A stretch of DNA of 52,226 nt, taken from NCBI GenBank assembly GCA_023664325.1, contig JAMPFS010000021.1, forward strand, positions 1-52,226, given 5' to 3'. The notes under the pieces are model-generated. The model was not told the DNA's origin, made no database searches, and was given only the letters and a program-made list of their open reading frames with translations. This stretch comes from Clostridium sp. (GTDB taxonomy: Bacteria > Bacillota > Clostridia > Lachnospirales > Lachnospiraceae). Position 1 is the stretch's first letter, and every line of letters begins with the position of its first letter. Shown here one piece after another: positions 8,319-17,228 of this stretch. The translations under genes and the position numbers were made by a program.

Positions 8319-8888
8319 TTACTTATTATTCTCTGCTAAAACACCTTTATTATGCACAAGATAATCAACCATTGAAACAATTGTAAGAATCAATGCGAGA
8401 TAAACCAATACATCCTCAAATATATAGATTCCATCTGCCGGAACAATACGCCCAAAGTCAGCAATCAGTATGCAAAGCATTACCATTTGTTCCGCTGTCT
8501 TGATTTTTCCCCAGATGCCCGCCGCAATCACAATTCCGTTGTCGGCTGCGACAAGACGGAATCCGCTGATAATAAACTCCCTGGCAATAATCACAATCAC
8601 GATCCATGCCGGAATCCTGTAAAGTTCAACAAATGCAATCATGGCAGAACAGACTAGCAGCTTATCCGCTAATGGGTCCATAAACTTTCCAAAATTTGTA
8701 ACCAGATTATATTTCCTGGCAATTTTCCCATCTAACATATCGGTAAGTGATGCAACCGCAAATATCGCAAGGGCAATCCAGTTTCCATAAGGGATAAATC
8801 CCCCATAATATTCATCAAATAACAAGGCAACCAGAAAAAATGGTATTAATATCGTTCTTAAAATCGTAAGCTTGTTTGGTAAATTCAT
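8319..8888 (-). CDS. pgsA: CDP-diacylglycerol-glycerol-3-phosphate 3-phosphatidyltransferase
   Basis: Membrane enzyme that makes phosphatidylglycerol phosphate from CDP-diacylglycerol and glycerol 3-phosphate, the first step toward phosphatidylglycerol and cardiolipin. The 189-aa protein carries the full CDP-alcohol phosphotransferase signature near residues 50-75 (DG..AR........G...D...D, seen as 'DMLDGKIARKYN' then 'GKFMDPLADK') and several membrane spans. It begins 'MNLPNKLTILR', typical of PgsA. Its start overlaps the end of rimO by four bases, which implies translational coupling. Confidence 0.95.
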   Translation of the reverse strand: MNLPNKLTILRTILIPFFLVALLFDEYYGGFIPYGNWIALAIFAVASLTDMLDGKIARKYNLVTNFGKFMDPLADKLLVCSAMIAFVELYRIPAWIVIVIIAREFIISGFRLVAADNGIVIAAGIWGKIKTAEQMVMLCILIADFGRIVPADGIYIFEDVLVYLALILTIVSMVDYLVHNKGVLAENNK

Positions 8889-10210
8889 TGTCTCTCTCCT
8901 ATCAAATCATATTCATTAAAATCGGTAATCCTTACATCAATAAAATCACCTGTCAAAAGCTCCTCCTTGGAAGCGACAAACACGCAGCCGTCAATATCCG
9001 GCGCATCCATATAAGAACGGCACATATACATCTCATTCTTATAAAGATACCCTTCCACAATCACTTTAATCGTCTTTCCCACCATAGCGGCATTCAAATC
9101 ATAGGAAATCTCCTGTTGGAGCTCCATAATTTCCTCCCGCCACTGTTCCTTTACAGTTTCCTCTACCTGGTCGGCAAATCCTGCTGCGGCAGTTCCCTCT
9201 TCCGGGGAATAAGGAAATACTCCAAGACGGTTAAATTCCATTTCATCAATAAATGCCAGTAACGCCTCATGCTCCTCTTTGGTTTCTCCCGGGAATCCGG
9301 TAATCAGTGAAGTACGGAGTACAATATCGGGAATCTCTTCCCGAATATGCGCAATCGTACGTTTTATCTCATCTTTTGTGGTTCGCCGCCCCATCCGTTT
9401 TAAGATGCGGTCTTCCGAATGTTGCAATGGCATATCAATATAATGGCACACCTTTGGATTATCCCTGATTTCCGCAACCAATTCATCTGTAATTTCCTCC
9501 GGATAACAATACAGCAGGCGAATCCACTGAAGCTCCTCAATTTCAGAAAGCCTTCTAAGCAGATCGGGAAGCTTTTTTTCACCATACAAATCAATGCCAT
9601 ATAATGTTGTCTCCTGCGCCACCAGACATATTTCCGTAATTCCATTGGAAGCAAGATACGCTGCCTGTGCCGCCAAATCCTCCATTGGAACACTTCGGAA
9701 ACTGCCCCGGACTTTGGGAATCACACAATATGTACAATGTTTATCACATCCCTCGGCAATCTTCAGATATCCCATATATGTTCCGGACGTAATCACCCTT
9801 TTCTCGTGACTTGGCGGAAGATAATCCACATCTTCAAAGTGTTCATAATGCTTACCCGCAAGCGCCTCCTCTACCGCCTCGGCAATGGCTTCTGTACTCA
9901 TAGTACCCAAAACGGCATCCACTTCCGGCAGCTCTGCTTCTATCTCATCCCTGTAACGCTGTGCTAAACAGCCCGTCACAATAAGCGCCTTGAGTCTGCC
10001 ATTTTCTTTGAGCTTTCCATACTCTATGATATTTTCAATACTCTCTTCTTTTGCATCATGGATAAAGCAGCAGGTATTAATCACCACTACATCCGCTTCC
10101 TGTTCCTCGTTTGTAATGCTATATCCCTTTTCCTGTAAAATTTCAAGCATTACCTCACTGTCTACCAGATTCTTGTCGCATCCAAGAGATACAAATAAAA
10201 TTTGAATCAT
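8885..10210 (-). CDS. rimO: Ribosomal protein S12 methylthiotransferase RimO
   Basis: Radical-SAM enzyme that adds a methylthio group to the conserved Asp of ribosomal protein S12. The 441-aa protein has the N-terminal methylthiotransferase domain ('FVSLGCDKNLVDSE', with Cys ligands for the auxiliary Fe-S cluster including 'NTCCFI' and 'GCLAQRY'), the radical-SAM motif CxxxCxxC at 'CDKHCTYC' and a C-terminal TRAM domain. Length and opening motif match RimO rather than MiaB. It overlaps pgsA by four bases and follows folD by 45 bases, so it probably belongs to the same transcript. Confidence 0.95.
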   Translation of the reverse strand: MIQILFVSLGCDKNLVDSEVMLEILQEKGYSITNEEQEADVVVINTCCFIHDAKEESIENIIEYGKLKENGRLKALIVTGCLAQRYRDEIEAELPEVDAVLGTMSTEAIAEAVEEALAGKHYEHFEDVDYLPPSHEKRVITSGTYMGYLKIAEGCDKHCTYCVIPKVRGSFRSVPMEDLAAQAAYLASNGITEICLVAQETTLYGIDLYGEKKLPDLLRRLSEIEELQWIRLLYCYPEEITDELVAEIRDNPKVCHYIDMPLQHSEDRILKRMGRRTTKDEIKRTIAHIREEIPDIVLRTSLITGFPGETKEEHEALLAFIDEMEFNRLGVFPYSPEEGTAAAGFADQVEETVKEQWREEIMELQQEISYDLNAAMVGKTIKVIVEGYLYKNEMYMCRSYMDAPDIDGCVFVASKEELLTGDFIDVRITDFNEYDLIGERQ

Positions 10211-10255
10211 ATAAAGACTCCTGTCTTAATCAAACGTGCATAATATGGTGTTCAA

Positions 10256-11104
10256 TTATTTTTCAAACATGTCTGCCGCTTCCACGCAGTTGTTCATCAG
10301 CATCGCAATCGTCATCGGACCTACGCCGCCCGGTACCGGAGTAATGGCAGATGCAACCGGCTCCACGCTTTCAAAATCCACATCGCCGCAAAGTTTATTA
10401 TTCTCATTCCGATGGATTCCCACATCGATTACGACCGCTCCCTCTTTGACATAGGAGGCATCGATCATCTTCGGCTTTCCGACTGCCACTACCAAAATAT
10501 CTGCACGCCTGCAGACTTCCTTCAAATTCTTTGTCCTTGAATGGGCAATGGTAACCGTTCCGTTTTCTCTTAACAAAAGAAGCGCCATTGGCTTTCCAAC
10601 AATATTGCTTCTGCCGATTACGACACATTCCTTCCCCTCTATCTCTACATTGCTTCTCTTCAGCAGCTGGATAATGCCGGCAGGCGTACAGGAGACAAAG
10701 CCCTTCTGCCCAATGCTTAATGCGCCTACACTTTCCGGGTGGAAACCGTCCACATCTTTTTTCGGGGAAATGGCTTTAATCACCGTATCTTCATCAATAT
10801 GCTTCGGAACCGGAAGCTGTACTAAAATGCCATGTATTTTATCGTCTTTATTCAATCGGTCAATTAAGGCAAGCAGTTCTTCCTGCGTTGTTTCTTCCGG
10901 CAGCTCATAGCTTTCGGAACGGATACCGATATATTCACAGGCTTTTTTCTTATTGCCTACATACACAGAGGATGCAGGATCATTTCCTACCTGAATCACT
11001 GCCATGCCGATTTCTTTCCCCTCTGCCTTTAATGCCGTTACCTTTTCCTTCAACTCATCTTTAATCTGCTTACTGATTGCTTTTCCGTCAATTAAATCTG
11101 CCAT
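10256..11104 (-). CDS. folD: Methylenetetrahydrofolate dehydrogenase / methenyl-THF cyclohydrolase
   Basis: Bifunctional cytosolic enzyme that interconverts 5,10-methylene-THF, 5,10-methenyl-THF and 10-formyl-THF. It is 282 aa with the YxxxK active-site region ('SSVYVGNKKKACEYIG'), 'VQLPVPKHI' (usual LPLP/LPVP motif), the dinucleotide loop 'VVIGRSNIVGKP' and the C-terminal signature 'TPVGGVGPMT' seen here as 'TPVPGGVGPMT'. It lies 29 bases downstream of fhs, which makes the 10-formyl-THF it uses, so the two form one one-carbon unit. This supports either purine/formate metabolism or acetogenic-type flux; nothing else for a Wood-Ljungdahl pathway is in the window. Confidence 0.96.
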   Translation of the reverse strand: MADLIDGKAISKQIKDELKEKVTALKAEGKEIGMAVIQVGNDPASSVYVGNKKKACEYIGIRSESYELPEETTQEELLALIDRLNKDDKIHGILVQLPVPKHIDEDTVIKAISPKKDVDGFHPESVGALSIGQKGFVSCTPAGIIQLLKRSNVEIEGKECVVIGRSNIVGKPMALLLLRENGTVTIAHSRTKNLKEVCRRADILVVAVGKPKMIDASYVKEGAVVIDVGIHRNENNKLCGDVDFESVEPVASAITPVPGGVGPMTIAMLMNNCVEAADMFEK

Positions 11105-11133
11105 TCTTATCCTCCTTTTTTTCGTTCACCGTA

Positions 11134-12801
11134 TTAAAACAACCCGACAATCCGGTTGTCCACTACATCAATATTTTCTGCCGCCGGAACCTTTGGAAGC
11201 CCCGGCATTGTCATAATAGAACCCGTAATGGCAACTACAAATCCGGCTCCGGCATTGACATACGCCTCCCTGACACTGATATCAAAATCAGCAGGTCTTC
11301 CAAGTTTTGTCTGGTCGTCCGATAAAGAATACTGTGTTTTTGCCATGCAGACCGGGAGATTTCCATAGCCGAGAGAAGTAATCCTCTCTAACTGGCCCTT
11401 TGCCGCTGCGGTAAAGTTTACCCCGTTTGCGCCATAGATTCTGGTCGCAATTGTCTTAATTTTATTTTCCAGAGACATATCGTCTTCATAAAGCATTTTG
11501 AAATCCGCCTTTTTATGGTCCAAAACATTTACGACCTTTTCGGCGAGTTCCAGACCGCCCACGCCGCCTTTTTCCCAAACGCTGGCAAGCGCAAAATCAC
11601 AGCCTTTTCCTTCCACAAATTCCTTCACAAAGGATAATTCTGCCTCTGAATCGGTCATAAACTGATTTAAGGTCACTACAATCGGCACACCGTACTGCTG
11701 TAGGTTCTCAATATGTTTTTCCAGATTGACAATTCCCTTCTTTAACGCCTCTACATTTTCACTGTTTAAATCTGCCTTCGCCACACCGCCATTGTATTTT
11801 AAAGCACGCACAGTTGCCACCAATACAACCGCATCCGGTGTAAGACCGGCTTTTCGGCACTTGATATCCAGGAATTTTTCCGCGCCTAAATCTGCGCCAA
11901 AGCCTGCCTCTGTCACCACAATATCGGAAAGTTTCAGGGCAAGCTTTGTTGCCCGCACAGAGTTGCAGCCGTGTGCAATATTGGCAAAAGGCCCGCCATG
12001 TACAAAAGCCGGCGTCTGCTCCAATGTCTGAATGAGATTCGGTTTCAGCGCATCCTTTAACAGCGCTGCCATGGCGCCAACCGCCTTTAAATCCTTTGCC
12101 GTTACCGGCTTTCCCTCCACAGAGTAAGCCACAATTATTTTTCCTAATTTATCCTTTAAATCCTCCATGTCATCTGCCAGACAAAGAATCGCCATAATCT
12201 CGGAAGCCACGGAAATCACAAAATGGTCTTCCCTTACATAACCGTCCAGCTTACTGCCAAGCCCCACTACGATATTGCGGAGTACGCGGTCATTCATATC
12301 CAGGCAACGCTTCCACACAATCTGCCTGGTGTCAATATTCAATTCATTTCCCTGCTGGATATGGTTATCCAGCATTGCAGCCAGTAAATTATTGGCAGAA
12401 GTAATCGCATGAAAATCACCGGTAAAATGCAGGTTCAAATCCTCCATCGGCACCACCTGGGCATATCCGCCGCCTGCCGCACCACCCTTAATTCCGAAGC
12501 AGGGACCAAGAGAAGGCTCACGAAGCGCAACGGTCGTCTTTCTTCCCAGCCGGTTCAAGGCATCCCCAAGGCCTACGGTAACGGTCGTCTTTCCTTCCCC
12601 CGCCGGAGTCGGATTGATTGCCGTCACCAGCACAAGCTTCCCATCCTTCTTGTTTTCAATACGCCTGATCAGCTCATCCGATAGTTTCGCCTTGTATTTA
12701 CCGTAAAGATCCAGTTCATCCTCTGAAATATCCAGCATTTTAGCAACCTCTTTGATGTGTACTAATTCTGCCTCCTGTGCAATCTCAATATCTGTCTTCA
12801 T
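11134..12801 (-). CDS. fhs: Formate-tetrahydrofolate ligase
   Basis: ATP-dependent formation of 10-formyl-THF from formate and THF. The 555-aa protein has the P-loop 'TPAGEGKTT' near residue 65, the family segments 'LREPSLGPCFGIKGGAAGGGYAQV' region and 'VHGGPFANIAHGCNS', and the C-terminal 'PGLPKVPAAENID'. Length and motifs are standard. A strong Shine-Dalgarno (GAGGAGG) lies before the ATG. It heads the fhs-folD-rimO-pgsA group. The upstream gap to ftsK is filled by a large imperfect palindrome, and no convincing promoter or folate riboswitch was seen there. Confidence 0.96.
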   Translation of the reverse strand: MKTDIEIAQEAELVHIKEVAKMLDISEDELDLYGKYKAKLSDELIRRIENKKDGKLVLVTAINPTPAGEGKTTVTVGLGDALNRLGRKTTVALREPSLGPCFGIKGGAAGGGYAQVVPMEDLNLHFTGDFHAITSANNLLAAMLDNHIQQGNELNIDTRQIVWKRCLDMNDRVLRNIVVGLGSKLDGYVREDHFVISVASEIMAILCLADDMEDLKDKLGKIIVAYSVEGKPVTAKDLKAVGAMAALLKDALKPNLIQTLEQTPAFVHGGPFANIAHGCNSVRATKLALKLSDIVVTEAGFGADLGAEKFLDIKCRKAGLTPDAVVLVATVRALKYNGGVAKADLNSENVEALKKGIVNLEKHIENLQQYGVPIVVTLNQFMTDSEAELSFVKEFVEGKGCDFALASVWEKGGVGGLELAEKVVNVLDHKKADFKMLYEDDMSLENKIKTIATRIYGANGVNFTAAAKGQLERITSLGYGNLPVCMAKTQYSLSDDQTKLGRPADFDISVREAYVNAGAGFVVAITGSIMTMPGLPKVPAAENIDVVDNRIVGLF

Positions 12802-12833
12802 TTAACTGCCTCCTCACTCTTCCTTTTCACTAT

Positions 12834-13042
12834 TAGGCAATTGCGAAACTCTTGATTTCCAAAATCTAGTTGTGCAATATCGACAATATCATAAGCAGGT
12901 GCTTTGGAGCCGTTGGTACTTAGGTGCCGTATTTTGGCACCTTATGTACCATTACGTGCGACAAGCAGCGCAAGTGTGCCTGCGTTGATTTGTCAATATT
13001 GTACAACGAACGTCTTGAAAACCTGAGTTTCACAATTGTCTA
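12834..13042. repeat. 209-bp imperfect palindrome (MITE-like or structured RNA)
   Basis: Almost the whole ftsK-fhs gap is one long imperfect inverted repeat. The outer ends TAGGCAATTGCGAAACTC and TAGACAATTGTGAAACTC (second one read on the other strand) match at 16 of 18 positions. Inner parts continue to pair (GTTGTGCAATATCGACAA against GTTGTACAATATTGACAA), and the centre is TGGTAC...GGTGCC/GGCACC...GTACCA around a 7-base loop (12914-12948). It contains no convincing gene. A miniature inverted-repeat transposable element or a folded RNA between operons fits best; it could also end ftsK transcription. Confidence 0.75.
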
Positions 13043-13046
13043 CCTG

Positions 13047-15821
13047 TTAAAAATACTCGTCTACATATTCTTCAAACTGTTCCTCACTCATCAGCACCTC
13101 TCTCGGCTTCGTTCCCTCCTCAGGTCCTACAACCCCGGCTGCATGCAGCTGATCCATAATCCTTGCCGCACGGTTAAAACCAATTTTAAACATCCGTTGA
13201 AGCATCCCGATTGATGCTTTATTTTTATCAATAATAAATTTACCTGCCTGGACAAAATATTCATCCCTGTCATTGTCCGAAGGCTCGTTTGCTGCAGTGC
13301 CACTACCGCTTCCTCCCGATGAAGTGATTTGATTCGTAATCTCCTCACTATAGGTCGTTTCACCGTTTTGCGCCTTTAAAAACTCTACTACATTCATAAC
13401 CTCATCATCCGAAATGTATGCCCCCTGCACACGCAGCGGCTTCGGATACATGGTTGGATAAAAAAGCATATCACCATTTCCTAAAAGCTTTTCTGCTCCG
13501 ACCGTATCAATAATCGTCCGTGAATCAATGCCGGAAGATACAGAAAGGGCAATACGGGATGGAACATTCGCCTTAATCAGACCGGTCACCACATCAACAG
13601 ACGGCCGTTGGGTTGCAATCACTAAGTGAATACCAGCTGCGCGGGCAAGCTGCGCAAGGCGCACAATTGCTTCCTCGACCTCAGCCTTTGCCACCATCAT
13701 AAGGTCGGCAAGCTCGTCCACAATAATGACGATCTGCGGCATTTTTTCTAATGTCTGTCCGTCTTCCGGAACCTGTCCGGACTCCCGTATCTCATCCAGT
13801 TTGGAATTATATCCCTGAATATTGCGCACATTACATTCTGAAAACATCTGGTAACGTTTTGTCATCTCAGCAACTGCCCAGTTTAGTGCGCCTGCCGCCT
13901 TTTTCGGATCTGTCACTACCGGAGTCAGCAGATGTGGAATACCATTATACACTTTAAGCTCTACCTGCTTCGGATCCACTAAAATAAGCTTAACCTCATC
14001 CGGGTGCGCCTTATATAATATACTCATAATTAAAGTATTCGTACATACAGACTTGCCGGATCCGGTAGCCCCTGCTATCAGCAAATGCGGCATTTTGGCA
14101 ATATCCTCTACCACAACATTTCCCTCAATATCCTTGCCGCAGGCAAAGGCAATCTTTGACGGATGCTTGATAAATTTCTCGGTATCAATCAGCTCACGAA
14201 ACCCTACACCGCTTCTCTTTTCATTGGGAATTTCGATGCCAACTGCTGATTTTCCGGGAATCGGCGCTTCAATACGGATGCTCTGAGCCGCCAGATTCAT
14301 CATAATATCATCTGCAAGCCCCGTAATCTTGCTAACCTTAACACCCTGCTCCGGCACCATTTCATACCGTGTCACAGAAGGGCCACAGCTATAATTTGTC
14401 ATGGTAACATTGACACCAAAACTCTTTAGCACCTCCTGAAGCTTAATGGCATTTTGCCGGATTGTTTCTTCCTTTGCCGCCGTCTGGCTCTTTCCCTTCT
14501 TGAGAAGTTCCAGCGGTGGAAATTTGTAATTGGACTCACTCGTTCCCACCACCTTAGCTGACACATTTTTAACCTCGGCGGCCGTTTTATTTTCCATATT
14601 CATCACATCCAAAGATGGGGTGCCTGCTGCGCTTTTCTCCGTTTGGTCTGCCTGCTCTTTTCCGTCTTGTCCTGATTTCACTCCTGCCATATCCTCATCT
14701 GCCAAAGTCTCCTGTGGAAGCACCGCCGGCACAATATTCGGCTTTGCCTTTTTCTTTCGTGTGCGTTTGGCGGCATTTTGCCTGACCTCTTCCTTCGTCA
14801 CCTCAGACACGGCAAAATCATCCATATGTTCACCCGGTAAATCCAGTTCATACTCCATCGTAATCTCATGGACTTCCTCATTCTCAGGCAGTTTGCCAAC
14901 GGTTTTAGACGGCAAAATCCCCTTGTCAGCATCTGCCGGCAGCACAGAAATGCTGTCTAATACTGAACTCTTTTTCCTCTCCTTAAACACATCATCCCTG
15001 TCATTTTGAAATTCCTCTGTTGCAGCTATGGCAAAATCCGAACTGCTCTGTTTTTTCCTTGCCCGTCTGGATGATTTATGTGTTTCAAACTCTTCCGTCT
15101 CAAAATCATCCTCCACCCGGTCAATGTTGTCCTCCCTGCCTGCTGCTACAAAAGATTTCAGCAGATCAATAACGGAAATCTCTGCAAATAAAACCACACA
15201 GAGAATCATTACAAGAACAAGGATAATGTAAGTTCCAACAAGACCGACACCCTTATGCAGGAGATATGCAATGCTTCCGCAGAGGATTCCACCACCCATC
15301 TTATTCTCGTATCCATCCATATATGCATTCAAAACGGAAAAATCTGACATTCCTGCCACCAACTGACCAATCATGCCGATACAAAGCAAGGCGCAGGAAC
15401 CAAATATCACCTTTTGCACCGCTCTTTTTTTATATTCGTTGATATGTAAAAAAAATACGGAAAAAACAATCACCAATGGCAATATATACTCAATAATTCC
15501 GAAAATTCCAAACAGAAAATTACTGATCACATTGATGAATCCGCACAGCCCAAAATTGCCAAGCTCTATAATCAACATCACTGCACACACAATCCAGACT
15601 GCAATTTCCGGCGCATAGGACAATTCTTCCTCCTCCACGCTTTTTAAGGATCTGCTGCCATTTGGCTTTGTTCCCCTGCCTGCCTGCTTCTTTCCGCTGC
15701 CTTTGCTCTTTGCAGCGGAAGATGCGGAACTTTTTTTATTTGAATTTTGTTTTGCGTTCTGATTTTTACTACCAGCCAAGCTGATACCCTCCTCTTTGTC
15801 TTCATATGATGTGCGAAACAT
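13047..15821 (-). CDS. ftsK: DNA translocase FtsK/SpoIIIE
   Basis: Septal DNA pump that clears chromosome from the closing division or sporulation septum. The protein is about 924 aa: a Lys/Ser-rich start, four or so membrane spans (roughly residues 60-215), a long charged linker (to about 430), then the motor with Walker A 'GATGSGKSV', Walker B 'IIVDELADLMM' and 'ATQRPSVDVVTG', and a C-terminal winged-helix gamma domain ('GKFIIDKNKASIGMLQRMFKIGFNRAAR' region) that reads orienting sequences. An ATG at 15836 is also in frame, but only the one at 15821 has a plausible ribosome site (GGAAG, 8 bases). The neighbour tepA matches the spoIIIE surroundings in Bacillus, so a sporulation role (SpoIIIE) is likely alongside or instead of division. 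Confidence 0.93.
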   Translation of the reverse strand: MFRTSYEDKEEGISLAGSKNQNAKQNSNKKSSASSAAKSKGSGKKQAGRGTKPNGSRSLKSVEEEELSYAPEIAVWIVCAVMLIIELGNFGLCGFINVISNFLFGIFGIIEYILPLVIVFSVFFLHINEYKKRAVQKVIFGSCALLCIGMIGQLVAGMSDFSVLNAYMDGYENKMGGGILCGSIAYLLHKGVGLVGTYIILVLVMILCVVLFAEISVIDLLKSFVAAGREDNIDRVEDDFETEEFETHKSSRRARKKQSSSDFAIAATEEFQNDRDDVFKERKKSSVLDSISVLPADADKGILPSKTVGKLPENEEVHEITMEYELDLPGEHMDDFAVSEVTKEEVRQNAAKRTRKKKAKPNIVPAVLPQETLADEDMAGVKSGQDGKEQADQTEKSAAGTPSLDVMNMENKTAAEVKNVSAKVVGTSESNYKFPPLELLKKGKSQTAAKEETIRQNAIKLQEVLKSFGVNVTMTNYSCGPSVTRYEMVPEQGVKVSKITGLADDIMMNLAAQSIRIEAPIPGKSAVGIEIPNEKRSGVGFRELIDTEKFIKHPSKIAFACGKDIEGNVVVEDIAKMPHLLIAGATGSGKSVCTNTLIMSILYKAHPDEVKLILVDPKQVELKVYNGIPHLLTPVVTDPKKAAGALNWAVAEMTKRYQMFSECNVRNIQGYNSKLDEIRESGQVPEDGQTLEKMPQIVIIVDELADLMMVAKAEVEEAIVRLAQLARAAGIHLVIATQRPSVDVVTGLIKANVPSRIALSVSSGIDSRTIIDTVGAEKLLGNGDMLFYPTMYPKPLRVQGAYISDDEVMNVVEFLKAQNGETTYSEEITNQITSSGGSGSGTAANEPSDNDRDEYFVQAGKFIIDKNKASIGMLQRMFKIGFNRAARIMDQLHAAGVVGPEEGTKPREVLMSEEQFEEYVDEYF

Positions 15822-15867
15822 TTGCAAAACTTCCATTTTATATATGAGTGATGCATATTTTCCATAA

Positions 15868-15883
15868 GCGAAAGTTTCGCAAT
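15868..15883. repeat. Small palindrome sharing the element end motif
   Basis: GCGAAA-G-TTTCGC is a perfect 6-bp inverted repeat between tepA and ftsK. Read on the minus strand its flank gives ATTGCGAAACT, the same 11 bases found at the end of the 209-bp palindrome at 12834. It may be a remnant of that element. Confidence 0.45.
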
Positions 15884-15886
15884 CCT

Positions 15887-16561
15887 TTATATACTACTAT
15901 TTTTTTTCTGATTAATCAAGCCATATAAATAGCAAAATGCATCCTTTATTCCCCCGACCTCATCAATCAGCCCTTCTTTTACCGCCTCCTCGCCTACCAA
16001 AATACTCCCCACATCCTTCGCAAGCTCACTGGTATTAAACATAAATTTCTTTAACACTTCACTTTCCATGCCTGTCTTGCGGCAGGTAAAAGAAATAATC
16101 CGCTCCTGCATACGGTCAATATACTCATAATTATGTTTGACCCCAAGCACAGTTCCATTCATACGGATCGGATGCACCAGCATGGTTGCAGTTGGCACAA
16201 TAAAGGAATGATTACCGGAAACGCTCAACGGCACACCAATGGAATGGCCTCCCCCTAACACGAGTGTCACAACCGGCACGGACAGGGATGCAATCATCTC
16301 TGCAATTGCCAGCCCTGCTTCCACATCTCCACCCACGGTGTTAATCAGTACAATCATGCCATCAATCGTATTATCCTCCTCCACCTTTGCAAGCTCCGGT
16401 AAAACATGTTCATATTTGGTGGTTTTCGTCACCGGGCCTAAGCACTGATGCCCTTCAATCTCACCAATAATATTTAATAAATGAATCTTATACCCATAAC
16501 GGTTTGTCTTTAAATCAATCTGACCATTTTCCCTAATCTGTTCCTGCTCCTTGTCTTCCAT
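15887..16561 (-). CDS. tepA: ClpP-family translocation-enhancing protease TepA
   Basis: ClpP/crotonase-fold serine peptidase related to Bacillus TepA (YmfB), proposed to help protein translocation or forespore functions. It is 224 aa from the ATG at 16561. Catalytic Ser is in 'GGGHSIG' and the catalytic His in 'MLVHPIRM', with the 'DGMIVLINTVGGDVEAGLAIAEM' region preceding, as in ClpP-like folds. An in-frame TTG 36 bases upstream gives a longer reading, but the ATG at 16561 has AAGGAG six bases before it, which decides the start. It sits directly upstream of the FtsK/SpoIIIE gene, as in Bacillus. Confidence 0.88.
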   Translation of the reverse strand: MEDKEQEQIRENGQIDLKTNRYGYKIHLLNIIGEIEGHQCLGPVTKTTKYEHVLPELAKVEEDNTIDGMIVLINTVGGDVEAGLAIAEMIASLSVPVVTLVLGGGHSIGVPLSVSGNHSFIVPTATMLVHPIRMNGTVLGVKHNYEYIDRMQERIISFTCRKTGMESEVLKKFMFNTSELAKDVGSILVGEEAVKEGLIDEVGGIKDAFCYLYGLINQKKNSSI

Positions 16562-16595
16562 AAAAAACTCCTTCCCATATGATGCCTCCAATGGC

Positions 16596-16625
16596 AAAAA
16601 AAGAGGAAGACTGCTCTCCCTCTTT
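16596..16625 (-). terminator. Terminator after the DUF212 gene
   Basis: Minus-strand AAAGAGG...CCTCTTT hairpin followed directly by seven T residues, 40 bases beyond the DUF212 stop and just upstream of the tepA ribosome site. Confidence 0.75.
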
Positions 16626-16665
16626 TGTAAACACTATTATTATCCCTAAAAAAAACGCTCTTATT

Positions 16666-17142
16666 CTATAAAATTACACACATCAGATATCCAACCAAAA
16701 TTCCGATAATAATACCGGCAAGTACCTGGGATGGCGTATGTCCGACATACTCCTTTAAAATAATCTTTGGCCACTCTCCCATACTTGCATCCTTTAAATG
16801 TGTCCGTATCTCTTCATTGTTCAGGAACAAATTCAAAATGACTGCCTGTTTTCCAGTCTCCATCCTTACATTCATCGCATCATACATGACGATAATCGCA
16901 AAAGTAGCTGCCATTGGAAATTCAAATCCGTTCACACCCTTACAGTATATCGTGGCAACCAAAAGCGCAATCACCGTTGCAGAATGACAGCTTGGCATGC
17001 CGCCGCCTCCCACAAGGCGCTCGGGATTAAATTCCTTTGTCACGATAAAATTAATCAATGTCTTTAAGATCTGCGATATAAGCCAGCTCAGAAACGGAGC
17101 AACAAACATCGGATTGTGAATTATATTGTGTAATGTTTCCAT
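16666..17142 (-). CDS. Divergent PAP2-family (DUF212) membrane protein
   Basis: Small membrane protein of 158 aa from the DUF212/YuiD family, distantly related to PAP2 acid phosphatases; its substrate is not known. The family signature 'GGGMPSCHSATV' near residue 45 contains the Ser-His of the PAP2-like motif. Several hydrophobic spans are present, with a conserved 'GEWPKIILKEYVGHTPSQVLAG' region near the C terminus that includes the second His. Start: ATG with GAGGGAG nearby. It follows the GH94 gene after an 86-base gap holding a hairpin. Confidence 0.88.
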   Translation of the reverse strand: METLHNIIHNPMFVAPFLSWLISQILKTLINFIVTKEFNPERLVGGGGMPSCHSATVIALLVATIYCKGVNGFEFPMAATFAIIVMYDAMNVRMETGKQAVILNLFLNNEEIRTHLKDASMGEWPKIILKEYVGHTPSQVLAGIIIGILVGYLMCVIL

Positions 17143-17162
17143 TGTGACTCCCTCACTCTAAC

Positions 17163-17212
17163 CGGATGCCCGCTTCAAGCTCTCTCCTGCTTATTTGTAC
17201 GGCAGGCATCCG
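17163..17212. other. Intergenic hairpin between GH94 gene and DUF212 gene
   Basis: CGGATGCC (17163-17170) pairs with GGCATCCG (17205-17212), and further C/G pairing occurs inside. There is no T-tract on the minus-strand side, so it is not a standard terminator. It might be an RNA-processing or stability element, or a T-less terminator. Confidence 0.5.
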
Positions 17213-17228
17213 TATAATATTTCTCTTC

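Noticed and set aside
12834..13042. Folate (THF) riboswitch upstream of fhs
   Set aside because: The region is a long symmetric palindrome with mobile-element-like ends and does not show a riboswitch layout I recognise.
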